This document shows positions 1-10,670 of a stretch of DNA of 64,000 nucleotides, piece after piece. Position 1 is the stretch's first letter. Every line of letters begins with the position of its first letter. Under the pieces are notes generated by a model. That model had not been told where the DNA came from and searched no databases. It saw only the letters and a program-made list of their open reading frames with translations. Source of the DNA: Dichetophora obliterata (lineage: Eukaryota; Arthropoda; Insecta; Diptera; Sciomyzidae); assembly GCA_963920525.1 (NCBI GenBank), contig OY986438.1, positions 181,168,888 to 181,232,887 of the forward strand. The letters run 5' to 3'. Made by a program: the position numbers and the translations under genes.

Positions 1-3000
1 AAATTAACATGAAATCTAATTTTTAAAATTATTTTAAGGATACAGTCTTGTGGACAGTAGCTTAAGGAACATTTTGATGCATAAATCGTCCTTTTATGAT
101 GTGTGGTTTAGAAGTTATGGATAAAAAATCAAAAAAATCGCAAAAAACCACGTCAAAAACTATGATTCATGTAAAAAATTTTAACTAAGATTCAAAAAAA
201 TCAAATTCCAGAAAACTTTTTTCTGAATATGCAGTCTTGTGTATATATGTATTAGAAACAATTTGGTGTATAAATAGTCTTTGTAGGATGTATGGTTTGG
301 GAGTTATGACGGAAAAAGCACATGTTTTTGGCCAGCTTCCACTCCAAAAAGTGTTCTACAACTCCTAAACTACAAGAGATAGAGCAAACGGCATTTGGAC
401 AAAGGAGTATCTCTTCTTAAGGACGAGGACCTGGTGCTCATTTTAATGCATGAATCGTCCTTATCTGATATGTAGTTTTTATTTTAGAAAAAAAATAAAA
501 AAAATAAAAATTGACAAAAAAGGGCACATGAAATTAACATGAAATCTAATTTTTAAAATTATTCTAAGGATACAGTCTCTTGGGCAGTAGCTTAAGGAAC
601 ATTTTGATGTATAAATCGTCCTTTTATGATGTATGGTTTAGAAGTTATGGCTAAAAAATCAAAAAAATCGCAAAAAACCACGTCAAAAACTATGATTCAT
701 GTAAAAAATTTTAACTAAGATTCTTGAAAAAAAATCAAATTCCAGAAAACTTTTTTCTGAATATGCAGTCTTGTGTATATATGTATTAGAAACAATTTGG
801 TGTATAAATCGTCCTTGTAGGATGTATGGTTTGGGAGTTATGACGGAAAAAGCACATGTTTTTGGCCAGCTTCCACTCCAAAAAGTGTTCTACAACTCCT
901 AAACTACAAGAGATAGAGCAAAATGCATTTGGACAAAGAAGTAACCCTACTTAAGGACGAGGACCTGGTGCTCATTTTAATGCATGAATCGTCCTTATCT
1001 GATATGTAGTTTTTATTTTAGAAAATAAATAAAAAAAATAAAAATTGACAAAAAAGGGCACATGAAATTAACATGAAATCTAATTTTTAAAATTATTTTA
1101 AGGATACAATCTTGTGAACAGTAGCTTAAGGAACATTTTGATGCATAAATCGTCCTTTTATGATGTATGGTTTAGAAGTTATGGCTAAAAAATCAAAAAA
1201 ATCGCAAAAAACCACGTCAAAAACTATGATTCATGTAAAAAATTTTAACTAAGATTCTTGAAAAAAAAACAAATTCCAGAAAACTTTTTTCTTATTAGAA
1301 ACAATTTGGTGTATAAATCATCCTTGTAGGATGTATGGTTTGGGAGTTATGACGGAAAAAGCACATGTTTTTGGCCAGCTTCCACTCCAAAAAGTGTTCT
1401 ACAACTCCTAAACTACAAGAGATAGAGCAAAATGCATTTGGACAAAGGAGTATCTCTTCTTAAGGACGAGGACCTGGTGCTCATTTTAATGCATGAATCG
1501 TCCTTATCTGATATGTAGTTTTTATTTTAGAAAATAAATAAAAAAAATAAAAATTGACAAAAAAGGGCACATGAAATTAACATGAAATCTAATTTTTAAA
1601 ATTATTTTAAGGATACAGTCTTGTGAACAGTAGCTTAAGGAACATTTTGATGCATAAATCGTCCTTTTATGATGTATGGTTTAGAAGTTATGGCTAAAAA
1701 ATAAAAAAAAATCGCAAAAAACCACGTCAAAAACTATGATTCATGTAAAAAATTTTAACTAAGATTCTTGAAAAAAAATCAAATTCCAGAAAACTTTTTT
1801 CTGAATATGCAGTCTTGTGTATATATGTATTAGAAACAATTTGGTGTATAAATCGTCTTTGTAGGATGTATGGTTTGGGAGTTATGACGGAAAAAGCACA
1901 TGTTTTTGGCCAGCTTCCACTCCAAAAAGTGTTCTACAACTCCTAAACTACAAGAGATAGAGCAAAATGCATTTGGACAAAGGAGTATCTCTTCTTAAGG
2001 ACGAGGACCTGGTGCTCATTTTAATGCATGAATCGTCCTTATCTGATATGTAGTTTTTATTTTAGAAAATAAATAAAATAAATAAAAATTGACAAAAAGG
2101 GGCACATGAAATTAACATGAAATCTAATTTTTAAAATTATTTTAAGGATACAGTCTTGTGGGCAGTAGCTTAAGGAACATTTTGATGCATAAATCGTCCT
2201 TTTATGATGTATGGTTTAGAAGTTATGGCTAAAAAATCAAAAAAATCGCAAAAAACCACGTCAAAAACTATGATTCATGTAAAAAATTTTAACTAAGATT
2301 CTTGAAAAAAAATCAAATTCCAGAAAACTTTTTTCTGAATATGCAGTCTTGTGTATATATGTATTAGAAACAATTTGGTGTATAAATCGTCTTTGTAGGA
2401 TGTATGGTTTGGGAGTTATGACGGAAAAAGCACATGTTTTTGGCCAGCTTCCACTCCAAAAAGTGTTCTACAACTCCTAAACTACAAGAGATAGAGCAAA
2501 ATGCATTTGGACACAGAAGTACCCCTACTTAAGGACGAGGACCTGGTGCTCATTTTAATGCATGAATCGTCCTTATCTGATATGTAGTTTTTATTTTAGA
2601 AAATAAATAAAAAAAATAAAAATTGACAAAAAAGGGCACATGAAATTAACATGAAATCTAATTTTTAAAATTATTTTAAGGATACAGTCTTGTGGGCAGT
2701 AGCTTAAGGAACATTTTGATGCATAAATCGTCCTTTTATGATGTGTGGTTTAGAAGTTATGGATAAAAAATCAAAAAAATCGCAAAAAACCACGTCAAAA
2801 ACTATGATTCATGTAAAAAATTTTAACTAAGATTCTTGAAAAAAAATCAAATTCCAGAAAACTTTTTTCTGAATATGCAGTCTTGTGTATATATGTATTA
2901 GAAACAATTTGGTGTATAAATCGTCTTTGTAGGATGTATGGTTAGGGAGTTATGACGGAAAAAGCACATGTTTTTGGCCAGCTTCCACTCCAAAAAGTGT

Positions 3001-3710
3001 TCTACAACTCCTAAACTACAAGAGATAGAGCAAAATGCAATTGGACAAAGAAGTAACCCTACTTAAGGACGAGGACCAGGTGCTCATTTTAATGCATGAA
3101 TCGTCCTTATCTGATATGTAGTTTTTATTTTAGAAAATAAATAAAAAAAATAAAAATTGACAAAAAAGGGCACATGAAATTAACATGAAATCTAATTTTT
3201 AAAATTATTTTAAGGATACAGTCTTGTGGGCAGTAGCTTAAGGAACATTTTGATGCATAAATCGTCCTTTTATGATGTGTGGTTTAGAAGTTATGGCTAA
3301 AAAATCAAAAAAATTGCAAAAAACCACATCAAAAACTATGATTCATGTAAAAAATGTTAACTAAGATTCTTGAAAAAAAATCAAATTCCAGAAAACTTTT
3401 TTCTGAATATGCAGTCTTGTGTATATATGTATTAGAAACAATTTGGTGTATAAATCGTCCTTGTAGTATGTATGGTTTGGGAGTTATGACGGAAAAAGCA
3501 CATGTTTTTGGCCAGCTTCCACTCCAAAAAGTGTTCTACAACTCCTAAACTACAAGAGATAGAGCAAAATGCATTTGGAAAAAGGAGTATCCTTTCTTAA
3601 GAACGAAGACCTGGTGCTCATTTTAATGCATGAATCGTCCTTATTTGATATGTAGTTTTTATTTTAGAAAATAAATAAAAAAATTAAAAATTGACAAAAA
3701 AGGGCACATG

Positions 3711-3957
3711 AAATTAACATGAAATCTAATTTTTAAAATTATTTTAAGGATACAGTCTTTGCATTCCACTCCAAAAAGTGTTCTACAACTCCTAAACTAC
3801 AAGAGATAGAGCAAAATGCATTTGGACAAAGAAGTAACCCTACTTAAGGACGAGGACCTGGTGCTCATTTTAATGCATGAATCGTCCTTATCTGATATGT
3901 AGTTTTTATTTTAGAAAATAAATAAAAAAAATAAAAATTGACAAAAAAGGGCACATG
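3711..3957. repeat. Internally deleted satellite unit
   Basis: This unit is only 247 bp long. It runs normally to the cagtctt block, then jumps to the CCACTCCAAAAAGTG block through a short junction near 3759-3767, losing about 287 bp. The deletion removes subunit A and most of subunit B. Confidence 0.85.
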
Positions 3958-4145
3958 AAATTAACATGAAATCTAATTTTAAAAATTATTTTAAGTATAC
4001 AATCTTGTGAACAGTAGCTTAAGGAACATTTTGATGCATAAATCGTCCTTTTATGATGTATGGTTTAGAAGTTATGGCTAAAAAATCAAAAAAATCGCAA
4101 AAAACCACGTCAAAAACTATGATTCATGTAAAAAATTTTAACTAA

Positions 4146-4255
4146 TAGGCCTATTACGGTTCACAACACAACAGTTATTTCTGTTTTTATTGTGCACATT
4201 GCTAATACTTAAAATAAGACACAGCAGTGTATTGCTGTGAACCGTAATAGGCCAA
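4146..4255. mobile_element. 110-bp MITE, PIF/Harbinger-like, in a satellite unit
   Basis: An insert interrupts the satellite text ttaactaagattc. It begins TAGGCCTATTACGGTTCACA, and its right end reverse-complements to TTGGCCTATTACGGTTCACA, so the TIRs match at all but one of their first 20 bases. It is flanked by TAA on both sides (4143-4145 and 4256-4258). A 3-bp TAA/TTA duplication is typical of the PIF/Harbinger superfamily, so I assign it there tentatively. No transposase is encoded. Only this unit carries it, so it inserted after the satellite amplified. Confidence 0.8.
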
Positions 4256-7200
4256 TAAGATTCTTGAAAAAAAATCAAATTCCAGAAAACTTTTTTCTGA
4301 ATATGCAGTCTTGTGTATATATGTATTAGAAACAATTTGGTGTATAAATAGTCTTTGTAGGATGTATGGTTTGGGAGTTATGACGGAAAAAGCACATGTT
4401 TTTGGCCAGCTTCCACTCCAAAAAGTGTTCTACAACTCCTAAACTACAAGAGATAGAGCAAACGGCATTTGGACAAAGGAGTATCTCTTCTTAAGGACGA
4501 GGACCTGGTGCTCATTTTAATGCATGAATCGTCCTTATCTGATATGTAGTTTTTATTTTAGAAAAAAAATAAAAAAAATAAAAATTGACAAAAAAGGGCA
4601 CATGAAATTAACATGAAATCTAATTTTTAAAATTATTTTAAGGATACAGTCTCTTGGGCAGTAGCTTAAGGAACATTTTGATGTATAAATCGTCCTTTTA
4701 TGATGTATGGTTTAGAAGTTATGGCTAAAAAATCAAAAAAATCGCAAAAAACCACGTCAAAAACTATGATTCATGTAAAAAATTTTAACTAAGATTCTTG
4801 AAAAAAAAATCAAATTCCAGAAAACTTTTTTCTGAATATGCAGTCTTGTGTATATATGTATTAGAAACAATTTGGTGTATAAATCGTCCTTGTAGGATGT
4901 ATGGTTTGGGAGTTATGACGGAAAAAGCACATGTTTTTGGCAAGCTTCCACTCCAAAAAGTGTTCTACAACTCCTAAACTACAAGAGATAGAGCAAAATG
5001 CATTTGAACAAAAAAGTAACCCTACTTAAGGACGAGGACCTGGTGCTCATTTTAATGCATGAATCGTCCTTATCTGATATGTAGTTTTTATTTTAGAAAA
5101 TAAATAAAAAAAATAAAAATTGACAAAAAAGGGCCCATGAAATTAACATGAAATCTAATTTTTAAAATTATTTTAAGGATACAGTCTTGTGAACAGTAGC
5201 TTAAGGAACATTTTGATGCATAAATCGTCCTTTTATGATGTATGGTTTAGAAGTTATGGCTAAAAAATCAAAAAAATCGCAAAAAACCACGTCAAAAACT
5301 ATGATTCATGTAAAAAATTTTAACTAAGATTCTTGAAAAAAAATCAAATTCCAGAAAACTTTTTTCTGAATATGCAGTCTTGTGTATATATGTATTAGAA
5401 ACAATTTGGTGTATAAATCGTCTTTGTAGGATGTATGGTTTGGAAGTTATGACGGAAAAAGCACATGTTTTTGCCAGCTTCCACTCCAAAAAGTGTTCTA
5501 CAACTCCTAAACTACAAGAGATAGAGCAAAATGCATTTGGACAAAGAAGTAACCCTACTTAAGGACGAGGACCTGGTGCTCATTTTAATGCATGAATCGT
5601 CCTTATCTGATATGTAGTTTTTATTTTAGAAAATAAATAAAAAAAATAAAAATTGACAAAAAAGGGCACATGAAATTAACATGAAATCTAATTTTTAAAA
5701 TTATTTTAAGAATACAGTCTTGTGGGCAGTAGCTTAAGGAACATTTTGATGCATAAATCGTCTTTTTATGATGTATGGTTTAGAAGTTATGGCTAAAAAA
5801 TCAAAAAAATCGCAAAAAACCACGTCAAAAACTATGATTCATGTAAAAAATTTTAACTAAGATTCTTGAAAAAAAAACATATTCCAGAAAACTTTTTTCT
5901 TATTAGAAACAATTTGGTGTATAAATCATCCTTGTAGGATGTATGGTTTGGGAGTTATGACGGAAAAAGCACATGTTTTTGGCCAGCTTCCACTCCAAAA
6001 AGTGTTCTACAACTCCTAAACTACAAGAGATAGAGCAAAATGCATTTGGACAAAGGAGTATCTCTTCTTAAGGACGAGGACCTGGTGCTCATTTTAATGC
6101 ATGAATCGTCCTTATCTGATATGTAGTTTTTATTTTAGAAAATAAATAAAAAAAATAAAAATTGACAAAAAAGGGCACATGAAATTAACATGAAATCTAA
6201 TTTTTAAAATTATTTTAAGGATACAGTCTTGTGAACAGTAGCTTAAGGAACATTTTGATGCATAAATCGTCCTTTTATGATGTATGGTTTAGAAGTTATG
6301 GCTAAAAAATCAAAAAAATCGCAAAAAACCACGTCAAAAACTATGATTCATGTAAAAAATTTTAACTAAGATTCTTGAAAAAAAATCAAATTCCAGAAAA
6401 CTTTTTTCTGAATATGCAGTCTTGTGTATATATGTATTAGAAACAATTTGGTGTATAAATCGTCCTTGTAGGATGTATGGTTTGGGAGTTATGACGGAAA
6501 AAGCACATGTTTTTGGCCAGCTTCCACTCCAAAAAGTGTTCTACAACTCCTAAACTACAAGAGATAGAGCAAAATACATTTGGACAAAGAAGTACCCCAA
6601 CTTAAGGACGAGGACCTGGTGCTCATTTTAATGCATGAATCGTCCTTATCTGATATGTAGTTTTTATTTTAGAAAATAAATAAAAAAAATAAAAATTGAC
6701 AAAAAAGGGCACATGAAATTAACATGAAATCTAATTTTTAAAATTATTTTAAGGATACAGTCTTGTGGGCAGTAGCTTAAGGAACATTTTGATGCATAAA
6801 TCGTCCTTTTATGATGTATGGTTTAGAAGTTATGGCTAAAAAATCAAAAAAATCGCAAAAAACCACATCAAAAACTATGATTCATGTAAAAAATGTTAAC
6901 TAAGATTCTTGAAAAAAATCAAATTCCAGAAAACTTTTTTCTGAATATGCAGTCTTGTGTATATATGCATTAGAAACACTTTGGTGTATAAATCGTCCTT
7001 GTAGGATGTATGGTTTGGGAGTTATGACGGAAAAAGCACATGTTTTTGGCCAGCTTCCACTCCAAAAAGTGTTCTACAACTCCTAAACTACAAGAGATAG
7101 AGCAAAATACATTTGGACAAAGGAGTATCTCTTCTTAAGGACGAGGACCTGGTGCTCATTTTAATGCATGAATCGTCCTTATCTGATATGTAGTTTTTAT

Positions 7201-8999
7201 TTTAGAAAATAAATAAAAAAAATAAAAATTGACAAAAAAGGGCACATGAAATTAACATGAAATCTAATTTTTAAAATTATTTTAAGGATACAGTCTTGTG
7301 GGCAGTAGCTTAAGGAACATTTTGATGCATAAATCGTCCTTTTATGATGTATGGTTTAGAAGTTATGGCTAAAAAATCAAAAAAATCGCAAAAAACCACG
7401 TCAAAAACTATGATTCATGTAAAAAATTTTAACTAAGATTCTTGAAAAAAAATCAAATTCCAGAAAACTTTTTTCTGAATATGCAGTCTTGTGTATATAT
7501 GTATTAGAAACAATTTGGTGTATAAATCGTCCTTGTAGGATGTATGGTTTGGGAGTTATGACGGAAAAAGCACATGTTTTTGGCCAGCTTCCACTCCAAA
7601 AAGTGTTCTACAACTCCTAAACTACAAGAGATAGAGCAAAATACATTTGGACAAAGAAGTACCCCAACTTAAGGACGAGGACCTGGTGCTCATTTCAATG
7701 CATGAATCGTCCTTATCTGATATGTAGTTTTTATTTTAGAAAATAAATAAAAAAAATAAAAATTGACAAAAAAGGGCACATGAAATTAACATGAAATCTA
7801 ATTTTTAAAATTATTTTAAGGATACAGTCTTGTGGGCAGTAGCTTAAGGAACATTTTGATGCATAAATCGTCCTTTTATGATGTATGGTTTAGAAGTTAT
7901 GGCTAAAAAATCAAAAAAATCGCAAAAAACCACATCAAAAACTATGATTCATGTAAAAAATTTTAACGAAGATTCTTGAAAAAAAAATCAAATTCCAGAA
8001 AACTTTTTTCTGAATATGCAGTCTTGTGTATATATGTATTAGAAACACTTTGGTGTATAAATCGTCCTTGTAGGATGTATGGTTTGGGAGTTATGACGGA
8101 AAAAGCACATGTTTTTGGCCAGCTTCCACTCCAAAAAGTGTTCTACAACTCCTAAACTACAAGAGATAGAGCAAACGGCATTTGGACAAAGGAGTATCTC
8201 TTCTTAAGGACGAGGACCTGGTGCTCATTTTAATGCATGAATCGTCCTTATCTGATATGTAGTTTTTATTTTAGAAAATAAATAAAAAAAATAAAAATTG
8301 ACATAAAAGGGCACATGAAATTAACATGAAATCTAATTTTTAAAATTATTTTAAGGATACAGTCTTGTGGGCAGTAGCTTAAGGAACATTTTGATGCATA
8401 AATCGTCCTTTTATGATGTATGGCTTAGAAGTTATGGCTAAAAAATCAAAAAAATCGCACAAAACCACGTCAAAAACTATGATTCATGTAAAAAATTTTA
8501 AATAAGTTTCTTGAAAAAAAATCAAATTCCAGAAAACTTTTTTCTGAATATGCAGTCTTGTGTATATATGTATTAGAAACAATTTGGTGTATAAATCGTC
8601 CTTGTAGGATGTATGGTTTGGGAGTTATGACGGAAAAGCACATGTTTTTGGCCAGCTTCCACTCCAAAAAGTGTTCTACAACTCCTAAACTACAAGAGAT
8701 AGAGCAAACGGCATTTGGACAAAGGAGTATGCCTTCTTAAGGACGAGGACCTGGTGCTCATTTTTATGCATGAATCGTTCTTATCTGATATGTAGTTTTA
8801 TCATTATTAAATTAATTATTATTAAATTATCATTATTTAATTAAATTCATTGATCAACCTTACAGAACTGTGAAAATTGGCATTTATCGCAACAATTAAA
8901 TCCATTGATCAACCATACGGAACTATGAAACTTGCCATTTAATTCTCCCGATGATGCAAAAGTATCGTATTCTTCAAACTTTTAAAAAAATAATTTTTC

Positions 9000-9222
9000 A
9001 AAATCTTCCTTCGCTCATTTCGACGATCGTTGGAAGATGATCGCTGCTCAATCGCTCAAGCGATGAATGTGCGATTCAAGAAAAATCTTCAAAATCTTCC
9101 TTCGCTCATTTCGGCGTTTGTTATAAGATGTATCGTTTTTCAATCGCCCTAGCGATGAATGCGCGATTCAACAAAAATCTTCAAATCTCCCTTCGCTCTT
9201 TCCGGCGATCGTTGGAAGATGG
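9000..9222. repeat. 91-bp tandem repeat in the spacer, about 2.5 copies
   Basis: AAATCTTCCTTCGCTC-type starts occur at 9000, 9091 and 9183. Each full copy includes a hairpin-like element pairing AATCGC with GCGAT and then a GCGATTCAA site. The same block recurs at +3351 and +6702. Confidence 0.85.
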
Positions 9223-9500
9223 CTTTTTAAAAAATTTTAAAAACCGATCATTGGAATATGAAGCAGGCTATTCTATATACTAAAAATAATCAAAAAAAAA
9301 TTTTAATTAATAATTTTTTGTATTGAATTGCCGAATGGAATCTGAAAATATTTATATCAGCATGATTTTCGGTGGTCGATTTTTTTGTTGACCGATTTGA
9401 CAAGGAGTGTCGCCTATAAAACAACTTGTAAAGTTCAACAAAGACGCTTCGCAACAAGCCGCTGAGGAACCCTAAAAGCGATGCGTTTGCCACTCTTGTC

Positions 9501-9762
9501 GGCGAATCGCTAAGGACTTCTCTTGGTAATCCACTCCACTGGTAATCCAAGACTCTTCCCAGCGAACCGTTTAAGACTCTTTTCGGCGATTCGTTAGCGA
9601 TTCTTTCCAGCGAATCGCTTAGGAACTCTTTAGGCGATTCGTACGCGAATCTTCTCGGCGAATCGCTTAAAACCCCTCCCGCCGATTCGTTAGCGACTCT
9701 TCCCAGCGAATCGCTTACGAACCCTTTGGGTGATTCGCTCGTGAATCTTCCCGGCGAATCGC
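9501..9762. repeat. 24-bp-spaced array of alternating inverted CGAATCG sites
   Basis: GCGAATCG-type and GCGATTCG-type octamers alternate, with starts at 9561, 9585, 9609, 9633, 9657, 9681, 9705, 9729 and 9753, so the spacing is exactly 24 bp. One outlying site is at 9501. Consecutive sites point in opposite directions, giving a 48-bp repeat with two inverted halves. Some sites carry one mismatch (for example GCGAACCG at 9561). The array recurs at 12852-13113 and 16203-16464. It could be a protein-binding array or a minisatellite. Confidence 0.85.
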
Positions 9763-10670
9763 TATTATGGCCCCTCAGCTGCTTACAGTCGGTGATACCT
9801 GGATACTAAAAAAATTTTGTTCTTTTGTTACGCATTTTCTGTTGGCGTCCTTTTGCTAAAAAAACATTTTTAATTAATTAAATTAGGAACAGACAGCAAA
9901 GCATTATTAATAATTTAAATTTACATTGTTTTTAACGCTATTTTTAATAGTACACGATGCTTTAAATTTTTTGTATTGCTAAAAACTTAATCATTTTAGC
10001 AATTTTTAGCAAATTAAAAACACTCGGAATCGCAAATTAGCTGCTTTTTAGCAGTAAAAAATGTCACAGTTTAATATTTTTTTATTGCTAAAAAGTATGT
10101 TCATAGCTTAATTTTAGCGACGAAAATATTAGATGATTTGTGGTCAGATTCGCTCATGTCGTCAAAATTTACTAAAAATGATCTAAGCACTTTTTAGCAA
10201 TCGAGATTTAGCGATAGCAAATCCTGGAATCTACATACAGGTTGAAATAATTTTTCAACTAAAAAAGATGAAAAAGTCAACCTTTATTAGTTTAAAAATT
10301 GACTTAAAAGTTAAAAATTTCGCCTTTTTTGTTGAAATTAGTTAATATAAAGGTATTATTTTTATCTAAGAAAGAAAATTTTAAATTTTTCAGTTGAATA
10401 TAATTTTATATAGGAACAATTTTGATTGCAACCTTAAAAATTTCAGTTAGGTTTTACTTTCAAACCATAACATGACCATAACCACATCTGATAAGCAATA
10501 TCGAATTTGAAAAATATAAAGTAACTATACTGCAAGAGCTTTAAGATTAATGATAAAAGTCTTTGTCATTCTCGTACAAGCGCAATTTTCAACTAAATTT
10601 TAGCTTTTTATTCGAGTTTCAGAAACCTTTAACAATGCAAACGGTGAGCATTTTCTTTTGTACTTTACGG

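Larger units (their letters stand above)
1..8799. repeat. 534-bp AT-rich satellite array, about 17 units
   Basis: The sequence repeats head to tail. The marker AAATTAACATGAAATCTAAT recurs at 1, 531, 1065, 1574, 2109, 2643, 3177, 3711, 3958, 4605, 5140, 5673, 6182, 6716, 7249, 7783 and 8318. The usual spacing is 533-535 bp. Exceptions are 509 bp (two units lacking about 25 bp near 1291 and 5899), 247 bp (an internal deletion) and 647 bp (a MITE insertion). Each unit contains three related blocks around the core ATCGTCCTT, so it is an old trimer. Short ORFs seen here recur only because the unit recurs. The array starts before base 1, so its full length is unknown. I see no coding function. Confidence 0.97.
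7324..10670. repeat. Higher-order repeat copy 1 (satellite plus spacer)
   Basis: This is the first of three near-identical tandem segments of 3350-3351 bp. It starts inside a satellite unit at GATGCATAAATCG, runs through about 2.8 units to 8799, then into the 1871-bp spacer (8800-10670). It differs from copies 2 and 3 by a few substitutions and a 1-bp loss in an A run near 8634. Confidence 0.9.
8800..10670. repeat. 1871-bp composite spacer (also 12151-14021 and 15502-17372)
   Basis: This non-satellite block is present in all three higher-order copies. In order it contains: an AT-rich lead; a 55-bp duplication around CATTGATCAACC (8845 and 8900); a 91-bp tandem repeat; a 24-bp array of alternating CGAATCG/CGATTCG sites; a stretch of about 400 bp rich in TTGCTAAAA/TTTTAGCAA in both orientations (about 9845-10215); and an AT-rich tail. 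Repeated short sites in both orientations resemble subterminal regions of DNA transposons, but I see no TIRs or transposase. A minus-strand ORF of 60-86 codons lies here and is shortened in copies 2 and 3 by a base change, so I do not call it a gene. Confidence 0.85.

Noticed and set aside
3354..8740. Repeated 60-65 codon ORFs in the satellite on both strands
   Set aside because: They recur because the 534-bp unit recurs. Unit variants change or break them freely, and the two strands overlap.
9290..9550. Minus-strand ORF of 86 codons in the spacer, seen also at 12719 and 16070
   Set aside because: Its persistence reflects the recent triplication. Copies 2 and 3 are shortened by a base change, and it runs through the 24-bp minisatellite.
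9501..9762. CRISPR-like array, because of the regular spacing
   Set aside because: The context is an insect genome. The 24-bp period has no separate unique spacers and the sites alternate in orientation.
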